NCBI RefSeq assembly: GCF_014196055.1
Contig: NZ_JACICY010000003.1
Span: 248,001-312,000 of the forward strand
Source of the DNA: Novosphingobium hassiacum
GTDB taxonomy: Bacteria; Pseudomonadota; Alphaproteobacteria; Sphingomonadales; Sphingomonadaceae
Direction: 5' to 3'
DNA: 64,000 nucleotides
The first letter of the stretch is position 1; every line of letters begins with the position of its first letter. Below are positions 30,082 to 40,313 of this stretch, piece by piece. Made by a program: the position numbers and the translations under genes. The notes beneath the pieces were generated by a model. That model saw nothing but the letters and a program-made list of their open reading frames with translations. It did not search any database and was not told where the DNA came from.

Positions 30082-30150
30082 GTTCTAAGGCTTGCCTATC
30101 GCGGCTATCGGCCCCCAGCCGGACGCGAGAGTCCAGAAGGATACAGTAAC

Positions 30151-31899
30151 GTGAACAGCGAGCGCAGCGGCGCCGAGATCCTGGTCGAAAGCCTTGTCGC
30201 CAAGGGCGTCGAATTCGTGTTCGGCTATCCGGGCGGCGCAGTCCTGCCGATCTACGATGCGCTGTTTGGTGAAGAACGCATCCGCCACATCCTCGTCCGC
30301 CATGAAGCAGGCGCGGCGCACGCTGCCGAAGGCTATGCGCGCGCCACCGGCAAGCCGGGCGTCGTTCTCGTCACGTCCGGACCCGGCGCGACCAATGCCG
30401 TTACCGGCATTGCCGATGCGTTCATGGATTCAATCCCGATGGTCGTCATCACTGGGCAAGTCCCGACCGGCCTGATCGGCACCGATGCGTTCCAGGAAGC
30501 CGATACTGTCGGCATCACGCGTCACTGCACCAAGCACAACTACTTGGTCAAAGACCCGGCGCAGCTTGCCGCAACCATCGACGAGGCGTTCCGCATCGCC
30601 ACCGAAGGTCGCCCCGGCCCGGTCGTTATCGACATCCCAAAGGACGTCCAGATCGCCACCGCACCGTGGAGCAGCAACGCGCCCCAGCAGCGCAACCGCT
30701 ACAATCCGCAGACCGAAGGCGGCGCAAAGGAAATCGCGACCGCAGTCGAGATGATCGCCAACGCCAAGGCACCCGTGTTCTACACCGGCGGCGGCGTGAT
30801 CAACTCCGGCCCCGAAGCCGCCCGTCTGCTGTGCGAACTGCAGGCGCTGACCGGCGCGCCGGTCACTTCGACGCTGATGGGCCTTGGCGCTTTCCCGGCC
30901 GACCACCCCGCGTGGCTCGGCATGCTGGGTATGCACGGCACTTACGAAGCCAACATGACGATGAACCGTGCGGACCTCGTCGTCTGCATCGGCGCACGCT
31001 TCGATGATCGCGTGACCGGCCGCCTCGATGCCTTCGCGCCCAATTCCAAGAAGATCCACATCGATATCGATCGCGCCTCGATCAACAAGACGGTGCGCGT
31101 CGACCTCCCCGTGATCGGCGATTGCGGCAAGGTTCTCGCCCAACTGATCGACGGTTGGCTGGAACAGGGCCACAAGGCGCGCGACCTCACCGAATGGCAC
31201 GCCCGCATCGACGGCTGGCGCGCGCGCCAGAGCCTCGCCTATCCGCGCAAGTCCTCGGAAATCATGCCGCAACTGGCAATCGAACGCCTGTATGAACTGA
31301 CCAAGCACCGCGAACCGATCATCAGCACCGAAGTTGGCCAACACCAGATGTGGGCGGCACAGCACTTCCACTTCATGAAGCCAAACAAGTGGCTCACTTC
31401 GGGCGGTCTCGGCACGATGGGCTACGGCCTTCCCGCCGCCATCGGCGCGCAGGCGGGCTTCCCCGATGCGCTGGTCATCGACATCGCGGGAGACGCGTCG
31501 ATCCAGATGAACATTCAAGAGCTGGGCACCGCCACGCAGTATCGCCTGCCGGTCAAGGTCTTCGTGCTCAACAACGAATGGATGGGCATGGTCCGCCAGT
31601 GGCAGGAGCTGACTTACGAGAGCCGCTTCTCGAACTCCTATTCCGACAGCCTGCCCGATTTCGTCAAACTCGCCGAAGCCTACGGCTGGAAGGGAATCCG
31701 CATTTCCGACCTGAGCGAGCTCGACGCCGGCATCCAGGCGATGATCGACCACGACGGTCCGGTCTTCGTCGACTGCCTCGTGTCCAAGGAAGCAAACTGC
31801 TTCCCGATGATCCCCAGCGGCGCGGCCCACACCGAAATGCTGCTCTACGGCGACGAGGTCTCCGGCGTCATGGACGACGAAGCCAAGGCGCTGGTTTAG
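30151..31899 (+). CDS. ilvB: Acetolactate synthase large subunit
   Basis: IlvB is the catalytic ThDP-dependent subunit that makes acetolactate or acetohydroxybutyrate, the first committed step to valine, leucine and isoleucine. The 582-residue protein has FGYPGGAVLPIYDALF, the catalytic-glutamate region RHEAGAAHAAEGYARATG, and the ThDP motif GDASIQMNIQELGTA with VFVLNNEWMGMVRQWQ. The start is the GTG at 30151, preceded by AGAAGGA. The frame stays open back to an ATG at 30040 inside the terminator hairpin, which is not a likely start. Confidence 0.97.
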   Translation: MNSERSGAEILVESLVAKGVEFVFGYPGGAVLPIYDALFGEERIRHILVRHEAGAAHAAEGYARATGKPGVVLVTSGPGATNAVTGIADAFMDSIPMVVITGQVPTGLIGTDAFQEADTVGITRHCTKHNYLVKDPAQLAATIDEAFRIATEGRPGPVVIDIPKDVQIATAPWSSNAPQQRNRYNPQTEGGAKEIATAVEMIANAKAPVFYTGGGVINSGPEAARLLCELQALTGAPVTSTLMGLGAFPADHPAWLGMLGMHGTYEANMTMNRADLVVCIGARFDDRVTGRLDAFAPNSKKIHIDIDRASINKTVRVDLPVIGDCGKVLAQLIDGWLEQGHKARDLTEWHARIDGWRARQSLAYPRKSSEIMPQLAIERLYELTKHREPIISTEVGQHQMWAAQHFHFMKPNKWLTSGGLGTMGYGLPAAIGAQAGFPDALVIDIAGDASIQMNIQELGTATQYRLPVKVFVLNNEWMGMVRQWQELTYESRFSNSYSDSLPDFVKLAEAYGWKGIRISDLSELDAGIQAMIDHDGPVFVDCLVSKEANCFPMIPSGAAHTEMLLYGDEVSGVMDDEAKALV

Positions 31900-31910
31900 G
31901 ATACCTGGAA

Positions 31911-33498
<1,588 letters not shown>

Positions 33499-33506
33499 GA
33501 CTTGGC

Positions 33507-33533
33507 CGGGCGGCTCCAACACGGAGCCGCCCG
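33507..33533 (+). terminator. Hairpin after ilvC, probable terminator
   Basis: CGGGCGGCTCC and GGAGCCGCCCG are perfect 11-base arms with loop AACAC, 9 bases after the ilvC stop. The following TTCC is a poor T-run, so it may be a weak or factor-assisted terminator or an mRNA-protecting hairpin. Confidence 0.55.
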
Positions 33534-33634
33534 TTCCACCAACGACATCCCGTCATCGACGAAACGATTGGACGTAAGCCTCACGAATGATACTTCTCCA
33601 TTCTGGAGATATCCACTCGAACGAGGGTCGCGCC

Positions 33635-33979
33635 GTGTTCAATTCGTCGATGGGCTTGGTCATGCTGTACATGGCTTTCGCCCAGCAATCAGCATCTGCT
33701 CCGACCGCAGCCCTCGGCCGGTCCCCCACCGTTCCCGCCATCGTCCAGCAGCCGGCCGCGCGTGTCATTGGCGACGATGCCTGTGGCCTCGATCCAGCGC
33801 ATCGCTACATCGGCGGGACCGCCAGTCTCACCACGCGCGAGGCTGTCGCCAAGGCCGCAGGGCACACCCGGATCCGCTGGATCAAGCCCGGCGAAATCGT
33901 CACGCAGGACTACCGCTCAGACCGGCTTAACGTAATCATCGACAATGCGGGCAAGATCCTGACTATGCGCTGCGGTTGA
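33635..33979 (+). CDS. I78-family peptidase inhibitor-like protein
   Basis: A 114-residue protein whose C-terminal 65 residues fit the peptidase inhibitor I78 family: a cysteine start ACGLDPAHRYIGG, then IRWIKPGEIVTQDYRSDRLN and IIDNAGKILTMRCG. I78 proteins are small inhibitors of serine peptidases, often exported. The N-terminus has a hydrophobic MGLVMLYMAFAQQSASA stretch that could be a signal sequence. The GTG at 33635 has GAGGG seven bases upstream; an ATG at 33587 without an RBS is the alternative. Target unknown. Confidence 0.78.
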   Translation: MFNSSMGLVMLYMAFAQQSASAPTAALGRSPTVPAIVQQPAARVIGDDACGLDPAHRYIGGTASLTTREAVAKAAGHTRIRWIKPGEIVTQDYRSDRLNVIIDNAGKILTMRCG

Positions 33980-34056
33980 CAAGCCTTCATCGCCCTTGTG
34001 CGATAGCCTCGCCTTTGGCATCCTTGCAGCTTCCCAGTGATCGAGGAGATCCCCCC

Positions 34057-34716
34057 TTGCCGACCCTCCCCAAGATGCCCCGCGCGCTCAAGCTTGCGCT
34101 GCCGCTCGCCCTCGCCGCTGCCGCCGCACCGATGCTCGCGCAGATGCCCGAAACTCCGGGCAAGGCCGACAAGGCACGCGTCACCGCCGGAACCTACACC
34201 GCCGACGCCTCGCACTCGTTGATCGGCTGGAAGGTCAACCACCTCGGCTTCAACGATTATTTCGGACTGTTCGGTGATGTCTCCGGCACGCTGACACTAG
34301 ACCCGGCCAAGCCTGCTGACGCCAAGGTCTCGGTCAAGATCCCGGTCGCCAAGATCATGACCGCAAGCCCCGGCCTGACTGCACACCTGCTCAAGCCGGG
34401 CGCTGACGGCAAGCCTGCCGATTTCTTCGGCCCTGCCCCCGCCGACGCCACCTTCGTCTCGACATCGGTCGTACCCGGTGCTGACGGCATGTCGGCCACG
34501 GTCAACGGCGATCTCACGCTCAACGGCGTGACCAAGCCGGTCGCTATCGCGGCGACGTTCTCGGGCGCTGGCAACGATCCAATGAACAAGGCTGCCACCG
34601 TAGGCTTTCACGCCATGACCACGATCAAGCGTTCGGACTTCAACGTGAAGTACGGCATCCCCTTCGTCTCCGATGACGTGAAGCTCGACATCACGGTCGC
34701 CTTCGAAAAGAAGTAG
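34057..34716 (+). CDS. YceI-family exported lipocalin-like protein
   Basis: YceI proteins are periplasmic beta-barrels that bind isoprenoid-like lipids. The signal peptide is PRALKLALPLALAAAAAPML, then AQ. The domain begins GTYTADASHSLIGWKVNHLG and continues through NGDLTLNGVTKPVAI and FHAMTTIKRSDFNVKYGIP. A TTG start at 34057 with GAGGAGA seven bases upstream is preferred; an ATG at 34075 would also leave a usable signal peptide. The protein is about 219 residues. Confidence 0.9.
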   Translation: MPTLPKMPRALKLALPLALAAAAAPMLAQMPETPGKADKARVTAGTYTADASHSLIGWKVNHLGFNDYFGLFGDVSGTLTLDPAKPADAKVSVKIPVAKIMTASPGLTAHLLKPGADGKPADFFGPAPADATFVSTSVVPGADGMSATVNGDLTLNGVTKPVAIAATFSGAGNDPMNKAATVGFHAMTTIKRSDFNVKYGIPFVSDDVKLDITVAFEKK

Positions 34717-34736
34717 GCGCCGCTGAATTGACGATT

Positions 34737-34772
34737 GGCAGTCCGAAGTCCGTATGTCCGCTTCGGACTGCC
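34737..34772 (+). other. Inverted repeat after the YceI gene
   Basis: GGCAGTCCGAAG (34737-34748) and CTTCGGACTGCC (34761-34772) are perfect 12-base arms with a 12-base loop, 21 bases after the YceI stop. No T-run follows on either side, so it may be an mRNA-stabilising hairpin or a Rho-assisted end rather than a classic terminator. Confidence 0.6.
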
Positions 34773-34852
34773 CCCGGCGAGCGATGGGCTTGCGCACGTT
34801 ATCACGCATTCATTCTGGACAAGCGCGCGCCAAATCATCATAGGCTTTCGCG

Positions 34853-34903
34853 ATGACTGCTCGACTGGACCTTAGCCTGCGACTTATCCGCCCTTGGGCG
34901 TGA
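34853..34903 (+). CDS. Leucine-rich leader peptide of leuA (attenuation)
   Basis: A 16-codon ORF reads MTARLDLSLRLIRPWA then TGA, 89 bases before leuA. Four of its 16 residues are Leu, alternating within L-D-L-S-L-R-L-I, followed by Ile, the pattern expected of a leader that senses charged tRNA-Leu by ribosome stalling. The codons are CTG, CTT, CTG and CTT. Complementary segments downstream could switch with ribosome position: CGCCC/GGCG overlapping its end, and GCGAC in the ORF with GTCGC after it. The composition is the main evidence; the leader RBS is not obvious. Confidence 0.55.
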   Translation: MTARLDLSLRLIRPWA

Positions 34904-34926
34904 GCTGACGTGTCGCATCGCGGCGC

Positions 34927-34954
34927 GGATCGGCGCTCAAGGGAAGCCGGATCC
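34927..34954 (+). promoter_or_regulatory. Hairpin between the leader peptide and leuA
   Basis: GGATCGGC (34927-34934) pairs with GCCGGATCC (34946-34954), with one bulged G. There is no T-run downstream, so if it regulates leuA it would work through translation or Rho rather than as a classical intrinsic terminator. Confidence 0.35.
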
Positions 34955-34992
34955 ACACGCAGACAAATCCAGATATATCGAGCGAAATCCCC

Positions 34993-36663
34993 ATGACTAT
35001 GCTGAAGACCCCGTCGGCCAAGTACCGCGCCTTTCCGCAGATCAACCTGCCCGACCGGCAGTGGCCCAGCCGCACCATCACCCAGGCTCCGCGCTGGCTC
35101 TCCACCGATATGCGCGACGGCAATCAGTCGCTGATCGACCCGATGGACGCCGAGAAGAAGGCCCGCTTCTTCGACCTGCTCGTCAAAGTCGGCCTCAAGG
35201 AAATCGAAGTCGGCTTTCCCAGTGCAGGCGCGACCGAATACGACTTCATCCGCGGCCTCGTCGATACCGGGCGCATTCCCGACGACGTCTTCGTCCAGGT
35301 CCTCACCCAATCACGCGAAGACCTGATCCGCACCACCTTTGAAAGCCTGGCCGGCGCAAAAAAGGCCATCGTCCACGTCTACAACGCGGTCTCGCCGCTG
35401 TGGCGTCAGGTCGTGTTCGGCATGGACAAGGCTGACGTCCGCCAGATCGCCATCGATGGTGCCAAGGTCCTGCGCGATCAGGCCGCGCGCTTCCCGCAGA
35501 CCGACTGGCACTTCGAATACAGCCCGGAAACCTTCTCCACGGCCGAACTCGATTTCAGCATCGAATGCTGCGAGGCCGTGATGGACGTGCTCCAGCCGAC
35601 CGTCGACCGCCCGATCATCCTCAACCTGCCCGCCACGGTGGAAGCGTCGACCGCGAACATCTACGCTGACCAGATTGAGTACTTCTGCCGCAACCTGCCG
35701 AACCGCGATCGCGCGGTGATCAGCCTGCACACCCACAACGATCGCGGCACCGGCGTTGCCGCGGCCGAACTCGGGCTGATGGCAGGCGCGGATCGCGTCG
35801 AGGGCTGCCTGTTCGGCAATGGCGAGCGCACCGGCAACTGTTGTCTGGTGACCGTCGCGCTCAACCTCTACACGCAAGGTGTCGATCCCGAGCTGGACTT
35901 CTCGAATATCGACGACGTCATCCAGACGGTCGAATACTGCAACCAGCTGCCCGTCCACCCGCGCCACCCCTATGGCGGCGAACTGGTGTTCACGGCCTTT
36001 TCCGGCAGCCATCAGGACGCGATCAAGAAGGGCTTTGCAGCGCAGGAACAGCGCAACGACGAACTCTGGGCGGTGCCCTACCTGCCGATCGATCCCGCCG
36101 ACCTCGGCCGCACCTACGAAGCCGTGATCCGCGTCAACTCGCAGAGCGGCAAGGGCGGCTTTGCCTGGGTGCTCGAACAGGATCAGGGCCTCAAGCTGCC
36201 GAAGAAGATGCAGGCGCATTTCTCGCGTCACGTGCAGGATCTCGCCGACGAATTGGGCCGCGAACTGCAGGCGGCCGACATCTGGGGGGTGTTCCGCAAG
36301 GCCTACCGCCTCGAAGGACCGCAGCCGTTCCAACTCGTCGATTATGAAGAAGCACGCGGCCCCGACGGCACCCGCATCTTCGCGGGCAAGGTCGAAGTCG
36401 ATGGCATGGTCCAGTCGGTTTCGGGCCGAGGAAACGGGCTGATCTCGTCGGTCGTCGCCACGATCAAGGACGGTTTCGGCCTCGACCTCGACGTCCGCGA
36501 CTATACGGAACATGCGATGGGTTCGGGCAGCAACGCCCGCGCCGCCGCCTATGTCGAATGCGTCCTGCCCGATGGCCGCACCGTCTGGGGCGTCGGCATC
36601 GATGAAGACGTCGCCACCGCCAGCGTCCGCGCTGTTCTCAGCGCCGCCAACGCAGCGAAGTAA
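34993..36663 (+). CDS. leuA: 2-isopropylmalate synthase
   Basis: LeuA condenses acetyl-CoA with 2-oxoisovalerate, the first step specific to leucine. The 556-residue protein is the longer type: an N-terminal extension ([20 protein letters not shown]), then the HMGL-type TIM barrel with [15 protein letters not shown] and the metal-site motif [20 protein letters not shown], then [12 protein letters not shown]. The C-terminal regulatory domain carries leucine feedback ([29 protein letters not shown]). It follows ilvBNC by 1.5 kb. Confidence 0.97.
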   Translation: MTMLKTPSAKYRAFPQINLPDRQWPSRTITQAPRWLSTDMRDGNQSLIDPMDAEKKARFFDLLVKVGLKEIEVGFPSAGATEYDFIRGLVDTGRIPDDVFVQVLTQSREDLIRTTFESLAGAKKAIVHVYNAVSPLWRQVVFGMDKADVRQIAIDGAKVLRDQAARFPQTDWHFEYSPETFSTAELDFSIECCEAVMDVLQPTVDRPIILNLPATVEASTANIYADQIEYFCRNLPNRDRAVISLHTHNDRGTGVAAAELGLMAGADRVEGCLFGNGERTGNCCLVTVALNLYTQGVDPELDFSNIDDVIQTVEYCNQLPVHPRHPYGGELVFTAFSGSHQDAIKKGFAAQEQRNDELWAVPYLPIDPADLGRTYEAVIRVNSQSGKGGFAWVLEQDQGLKLPKKMQAHFSRHVQDLADELGRELQAADIWGVFRKAYRLEGPQPFQLVDYEEARGPDGTRIFAGKVEVDGMVQSVSGRGNGLISSVVATIKDGFGLDLDVRDYTEHAMGSGSNARAAAYVECVLPDGRTVWGVGIDEDVATASVRAVLSAANAAK

Positions 36664-36673
36664 CCAATCTTCC

Positions 36674-36695
36674 CCCCTCCCGCTCGCGGGAGGGG
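36674..36695. repeat. Palindromic intergenic hairpin (REP-like)
   Basis: CCCCTCCCG, loop CTCG, CGGGAGGGG is a perfect 9-pair palindrome 11 bases after leuA, followed by CCGAGGGTGGGC. This sequence type recurs as a dispersed element in many alphaproteobacterial genomes. It may also act as the leuA transcript end, although it lacks a T-run. Confidence 0.55.
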
Positions 36696-36821
36696 CCGAG
36701 GGTGGGCACCGCGAGCCCAACCCCCGAGAAAATTCAACCCCTCGCTTAAATCACCGTTGCTCGCCCCAACACTTCGGCCATAGTCCCACCTGCCCGCAAA
36801 GAGGCACCAGTGGGAGTGGAC

Positions 36822-37865
36822 ATGGCCGAAGCTGTACTCGAACCCGATCTGCCGATCATCGATCCGCACCACCACTTGTGGGACTTGCGCCCGCTCATCG
36901 GTGCGATCCCGGAGCCCCGCCACCCGTTCATCGAGACGATTTCACGCTCGGCCTACTACACCTTCGATCAGTTGCTTGGCGACGCACGCGGCGGCCACAA
37001 CGTCATCGCGACGGTCTATATGGAATGCGGCGCATTCTACCGCGCCGATGGCGACCCCACGTTCAAGACCGTCGGCGAGGTCGAGTTCGTGGGCGGCGTC
37101 GCAGCCCAGGGCGCGAGCGGCCTCTACGGCGCTTTCCGCCCCTGCGCCGCGATCATCGGCCATGCCGACCTGCGACAGGGCGATTCGGCACGCCCGGTAC
37201 TCGACGCTTTGATCCGAGCAGGCAACGGCCGCTTCAAGGGCATCCGCCATCAGGGCGCGTGGGATGCCGACCCTGACGTCCTCGGGTCACCTTTCCATGC
37301 CGCGCCCCGGCTGTACCATTCCGATGTATTCCGCCAGGGCTTCCGCCACCTCGGCGAACTCGGCCTCACGTTCGACGCCTGGGTACTCGAGCCACAACTG
37401 GACGACGTGCTCGACCTTGCGCGCGCCTTCCCCGCCCAGCTGATATGCCTTGACCACTGCGGCACGCCGCTCGGCACCGCTAGCTACCATGGCACCCTGA
37501 CCGAACGCTTCGAAGTCTGGCGCACCGGCATCCGGCAGATCGCTACATGCCCCAATGTCTCGATCAAGCTCGGCGGCCTCGCCATGGCGTTCTGCGGCAT
37601 GCCTGAACGGGGTCCAGAGGCGGGTCTGTCGTCGCAGGACCTCGCCGCCATGTGGCAGCCCTACATCGAAACCTGCATCGAAGCCTTCGGTCCCGAGCGC
37701 GCCATGTTCGAAAGCAACTACCCTGTCGACAAGTGGGGCGCATCCTACAACACGCTGTGGAACACCTTCAAACGCCTCGCCCAAGGCACGTCACCCGATG
37801 AAAAGCACGCACTGTTCGCAGGCACAGCGGCGCGATTCTACGGGATCGAACACCTCCTGACCTGA
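36822..37865 (+). CDS. Amidohydrolase-family (PF04909-type) hydrolase
   Basis: A TIM-barrel metal-dependent hydrolase of about 347 residues, of the amidohydrolase 2 group that includes lactonases and decarboxylases. The metal motif IIDPHHHLWD is near the start, with LICLDHCGTPLG in the middle and the conserved catalytic region MFESNYPVDKWGASY near the end. The substrate is not evident; degradative aromatic or lactone metabolism is an inference from the family. ATG at 36822 or GTG at 36810 (RBS AAAGAGG) are both possible starts. Confidence 0.88.
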   Translation: MAEAVLEPDLPIIDPHHHLWDLRPLIGAIPEPRHPFIETISRSAYYTFDQLLGDARGGHNVIATVYMECGAFYRADGDPTFKTVGEVEFVGGVAAQGASGLYGAFRPCAAIIGHADLRQGDSARPVLDALIRAGNGRFKGIRHQGAWDADPDVLGSPFHAAPRLYHSDVFRQGFRHLGELGLTFDAWVLEPQLDDVLDLARAFPAQLICLDHCGTPLGTASYHGTLTERFEVWRTGIRQIATCPNVSIKLGGLAMAFCGMPERGPEAGLSSQDLAAMWQPYIETCIEAFGPERAMFESNYPVDKWGASYNTLWNTFKRLAQGTSPDEKHALFAGTAARFYGIEHLLT

Positions 37866-37951
37866 CCGTCGGGGCACACCCCTTTGACAAGCCGCGCCGA
37901 CCCCCTTACGCCTTAACCGATCAATTAAGATTCATGCGAGGATCGCCCCGA

Positions 37952-38932
37952 ATGCCCCTTCCCCCGCTGTTCGCCAACCTGCGCTTGCCGGTCATCGCCT
38001 CGCCGCTGTTCATCATCTCCTGCCCGGAACTGGTGATCGCGCAGTGCAAGGCGGGCGTCGTCGGCTCGTTCCCCTCGCTCAACGCCCGTCCGATCAGTCA
38101 GCTCGATGAATGGCTCCACCAGATCACCGAGGAACTGGCCGTGCACAACCGGGCCAACCCCGATCGCCCCGCCGCGCCGTTCGCGGTCAACCAGATCGTC
38201 CACAAAACCAATAACCGCCTCGATGAAGACATGGCGATGTGTGAAAAGTGGCAGGTGCCGATGCTGATCACCTCGCTCGGCGCGCGCGAAGACGTCTACA
38301 ACGCGGCCCACCGCTGGGGCGGCATCGTCCTGCACGACGTGATCAATAACAGTTTCGCACGCAAGGCTATCGAGAAGGGCGCGGACGGCCTGATCCCCGT
38401 TGCAGCCGGCGCAGGCGGCCATGCCGGTGCGCTGTCGCCCTTCGCGCTGATGCAGGAAATCCGCGAATGGTTCGACGGCCTCGTTGCGCTGTCGGGCGCC
38501 ATCGCCTGCGGCAAGTCGGTCCTCGCAGCCCAAGCTCTCGGCGCGGACTTCGCCTACATCGGCTCGGCGTGGATCGCGACCGAGGAAGCCCACGCCGACG
38601 CAGCCTACAAACAGGCGATCGTCGACGGGCGCGCCGATGACATCGTCTATTCCAGCCTGTTCACCGGCGTCCACGGCAACTATCTGCGCAGCTCGATCGT
38701 CAATGCCGGGCTCGACCCCGACAATCTTCCGGAAAGCGATCCGAGCAAGATGAACTTCGGCTCGGGCGGGAATGCGCCTGCCAAAGCATGGAAGGACATC
38801 TGGGGATCTGGCCAGGGCATCGGCGCTGTATCGAAAATCGAATCGGTCGCAGCGCGTGTCGACCGGCTCGAAGCGGAATACCGCGAAGCAACCGCAAACC
38901 TTTCCGCCAATACCGCCCCGTTCCTCACGTAA
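37952..38932 (+). CDS. Nitronate monooxygenase / 2-nitropropane dioxygenase family protein
   Basis: An FMN-binding TIM barrel of about 326 residues in the NMO family. Features are LRLPVIASPLFIISCPELVI at the start, the conserved catalytic-His region in HRWGGIVLHDVINNS, GADGLIPVAAGAGGHAGAL for the phosphate of FMN, and ALGADFAYIGSAWIATEEA. Family members oxidise nitronates, and some act on other substrates such as enoyl-CoA. The ATG at 37952 has GAGGA upstream; an ATG at 37934 is the alternative. Confidence 0.88.
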   Translation: MPLPPLFANLRLPVIASPLFIISCPELVIAQCKAGVVGSFPSLNARPISQLDEWLHQITEELAVHNRANPDRPAAPFAVNQIVHKTNNRLDEDMAMCEKWQVPMLITSLGAREDVYNAAHRWGGIVLHDVINNSFARKAIEKGADGLIPVAAGAGGHAGALSPFALMQEIREWFDGLVALSGAIACGKSVLAAQALGADFAYIGSAWIATEEAHADAAYKQAIVDGRADDIVYSSLFTGVHGNYLRSSIVNAGLDPDNLPESDPSKMNFGSGGNAPAKAWKDIWGSGQGIGAVSKIESVAARVDRLEAEYREATANLSANTAPFLT

Positions 38933-38935
38933 AAT

Positions 38936-39478
38936 TCAGGCAGCTTTTGGCGTCCATTCGGTTGACGTCCAAAGCATGTCGGCCATTTCATCGAGGTGGC
39001 TGAAGTCGAGCGCCGGGTCGCGCGAATTGAGCGGCGTGCGTGACCACGATCGCGGGTCGAGCAGCTTGCGGCGCAGCGCGCGTTGCAGCAGATCGAATCG
39101 CATCAGCGCTTCGAAGTCGGCAAGCTTCGATCCGGCTGCGCGTTCGCGTGACCAGCGCGCCTCGATCTGACCAGCGCGCTCGATCACCAGATCGTTGTAA
39201 CTGCGATGCGGCCCGCGATGAAGCGGCAGGCCGATCCGCAACGCAGCCACTTCCGATGCCGGGAGCAGCAGCCCGTTCCGCCGAAAATCGTGAAAGCCCA
39301 TGTGGTCGAGTCCTAGCCGGGCAAGCATGCGCCCCAGCGCGTGTGAACCGAGCACCTGTCGCGGGATCAGGTGATGGCGTTGCAGTTCAGGAGCGTAACC
39401 CGGCTGACCGGGTACATTCACGCTACCGAAGGGCAACGTCTGACGATCTCTACGAAGATTTCCCCGGTTCAGACACAC
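38936..39478 (-). CDS. AHH-type HNH/EndoVII-fold nuclease-like protein
   Basis: A 180-residue protein with the signature of the AHH group of the HNH/Endonuclease VII superfamily: LQRHHLIPRQV (His35, His36), DFRRNGLLLPAS (Asn68), and PLHRGPHRSYNDLV (His87, His91). In polymorphic toxin systems this fold is the C-terminal killing domain. Here it is nearly the whole protein, has no signal peptide and no export domain, so the role may be different. The GTG at 39478 overlaps the end of the upstream gene by 10 bases. Nuclease activity is inferred from motif only. Confidence 0.78.
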   Translation of the reverse strand: MCLNRGNLRRDRQTLPFGSVNVPGQPGYAPELQRHHLIPRQVLGSHALGRMLARLGLDHMGFHDFRRNGLLLPASEVAALRIGLPLHRGPHRSYNDLVIERAGQIEARWSRERAAGSKLADFEALMRFDLLQRALRRKLLDPRSWSRTPLNSRDPALDFSHLDEMADMLWTSTEWTPKAA

Positions 39479-40209
39479 CTTGCAACGATACGGGTGCTGC
39501 CTTGCGCCTCAAGAAAGACTGCCCCCGTTCCGGCAAGATTTACCTTCTGAGCCTTGGTCACGGGTCCATGAGCGACCAGCCAGTCGATCAGCCTAATCGC
39601 AGCGCGCGTCAGTTGTTCGGGGCTGGAGGCACTTTGGGACGACAATGAAAATTCCTGCCCCGTCAGGAACTTGAGCCCTTCGGATTCGACCGAACCATCG
39701 CTGGTCCGCTGGATTGCGGCAAGCGCAAGCGCCGGAAAAGGACCACCATCGAGCCAAGGCGAAACGGCCTTGGCGAAGAGCGCGGGGGATAGTGCGTTTT
39801 TGGCGGGAATCCAGCAAATCGCTTTTGGCTCGCCGACTCGTGAAAGTTGCAGCACCAATTCGGCTATCACGCGAATCACTGGCAACAGCTTTTCTGCCCC
39901 GGCCAAGTGCGGTCCGGGTGACAGCAGCAGCGCAGCACAGCCTTCGATCATGTGCGGCTCGACACCCAGCAGATGGATAACCTCTGGCGATCCAGCTCTG
40001 GCACCGCCACTAAGACCGCTCAGGTCGAATGTCAGCCCGTCGCGCAGCAATTCGGCCCAGCCATCGCTCGCGGGGGCGACATGGGTGACTGAGAAGCGAC
40101 CGGCTGCCTGCGCCGCGCCGACGATATCCGCGATACCGGGCAGCGAGCCTGAATCATAAAGAAGCGCGGCGAGTGGTGCGCAGTCACGTGACTGGTCACT
40201 TGCGTCCAC
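39469..40209 (-). CDS. Unknown 246-residue protein upstream of the AHH gene
   Basis: A soluble protein starting MDASDQSRDCAPLAALLYDS, with no signal peptide or membrane segment. The region KAICWIPAKNALSPALFAKA followed by FPALALAAIQ and VESEGLKFLTGQEFSL reminds me weakly of DUF4261-type proteins, but I would not assign it. It ends in GAVFLEAQGSTRIVARCV. It overlaps the AHH-domain gene by 10 bases and would be co-translated with it, so the two may form a functional pair. Confidence 0.75.
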   Translation of the reverse strand: MDASDQSRDCAPLAALLYDSGSLPGIADIVGAAQAAGRFSVTHVAPASDGWAELLRDGLTFDLSGLSGGARAGSPEVIHLLGVEPHMIEGCAALLLSPGPHLAGAEKLLPVIRVIAELVLQLSRVGEPKAICWIPAKNALSPALFAKAVSPWLDGGPFPALALAAIQRTSDGSVESEGLKFLTGQEFSLSSQSASSPEQLTRAAIRLIDWLVAHGPVTKAQKVNLAGTGAVFLEAQGSTRIVARCV

Positions 40210-40313
40210 TTGAGCCCACCTCTTTGTTCAACGCCGGACTGGCATAAGCATCGTTAGCCGTCGAGTCTGCGAGACCCTGGCGAGGATGTTCGTGTGACGT
40301 ATAGTGGAAACGT

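Noticed and set aside
30040-30150. Longer ilvB starting at the ATG at 30040
   Set aside because: The extension lies in a terminator hairpin, is Arg/Pro-rich without similarity to IlvB, and the GTG at 30151 has a good RBS.
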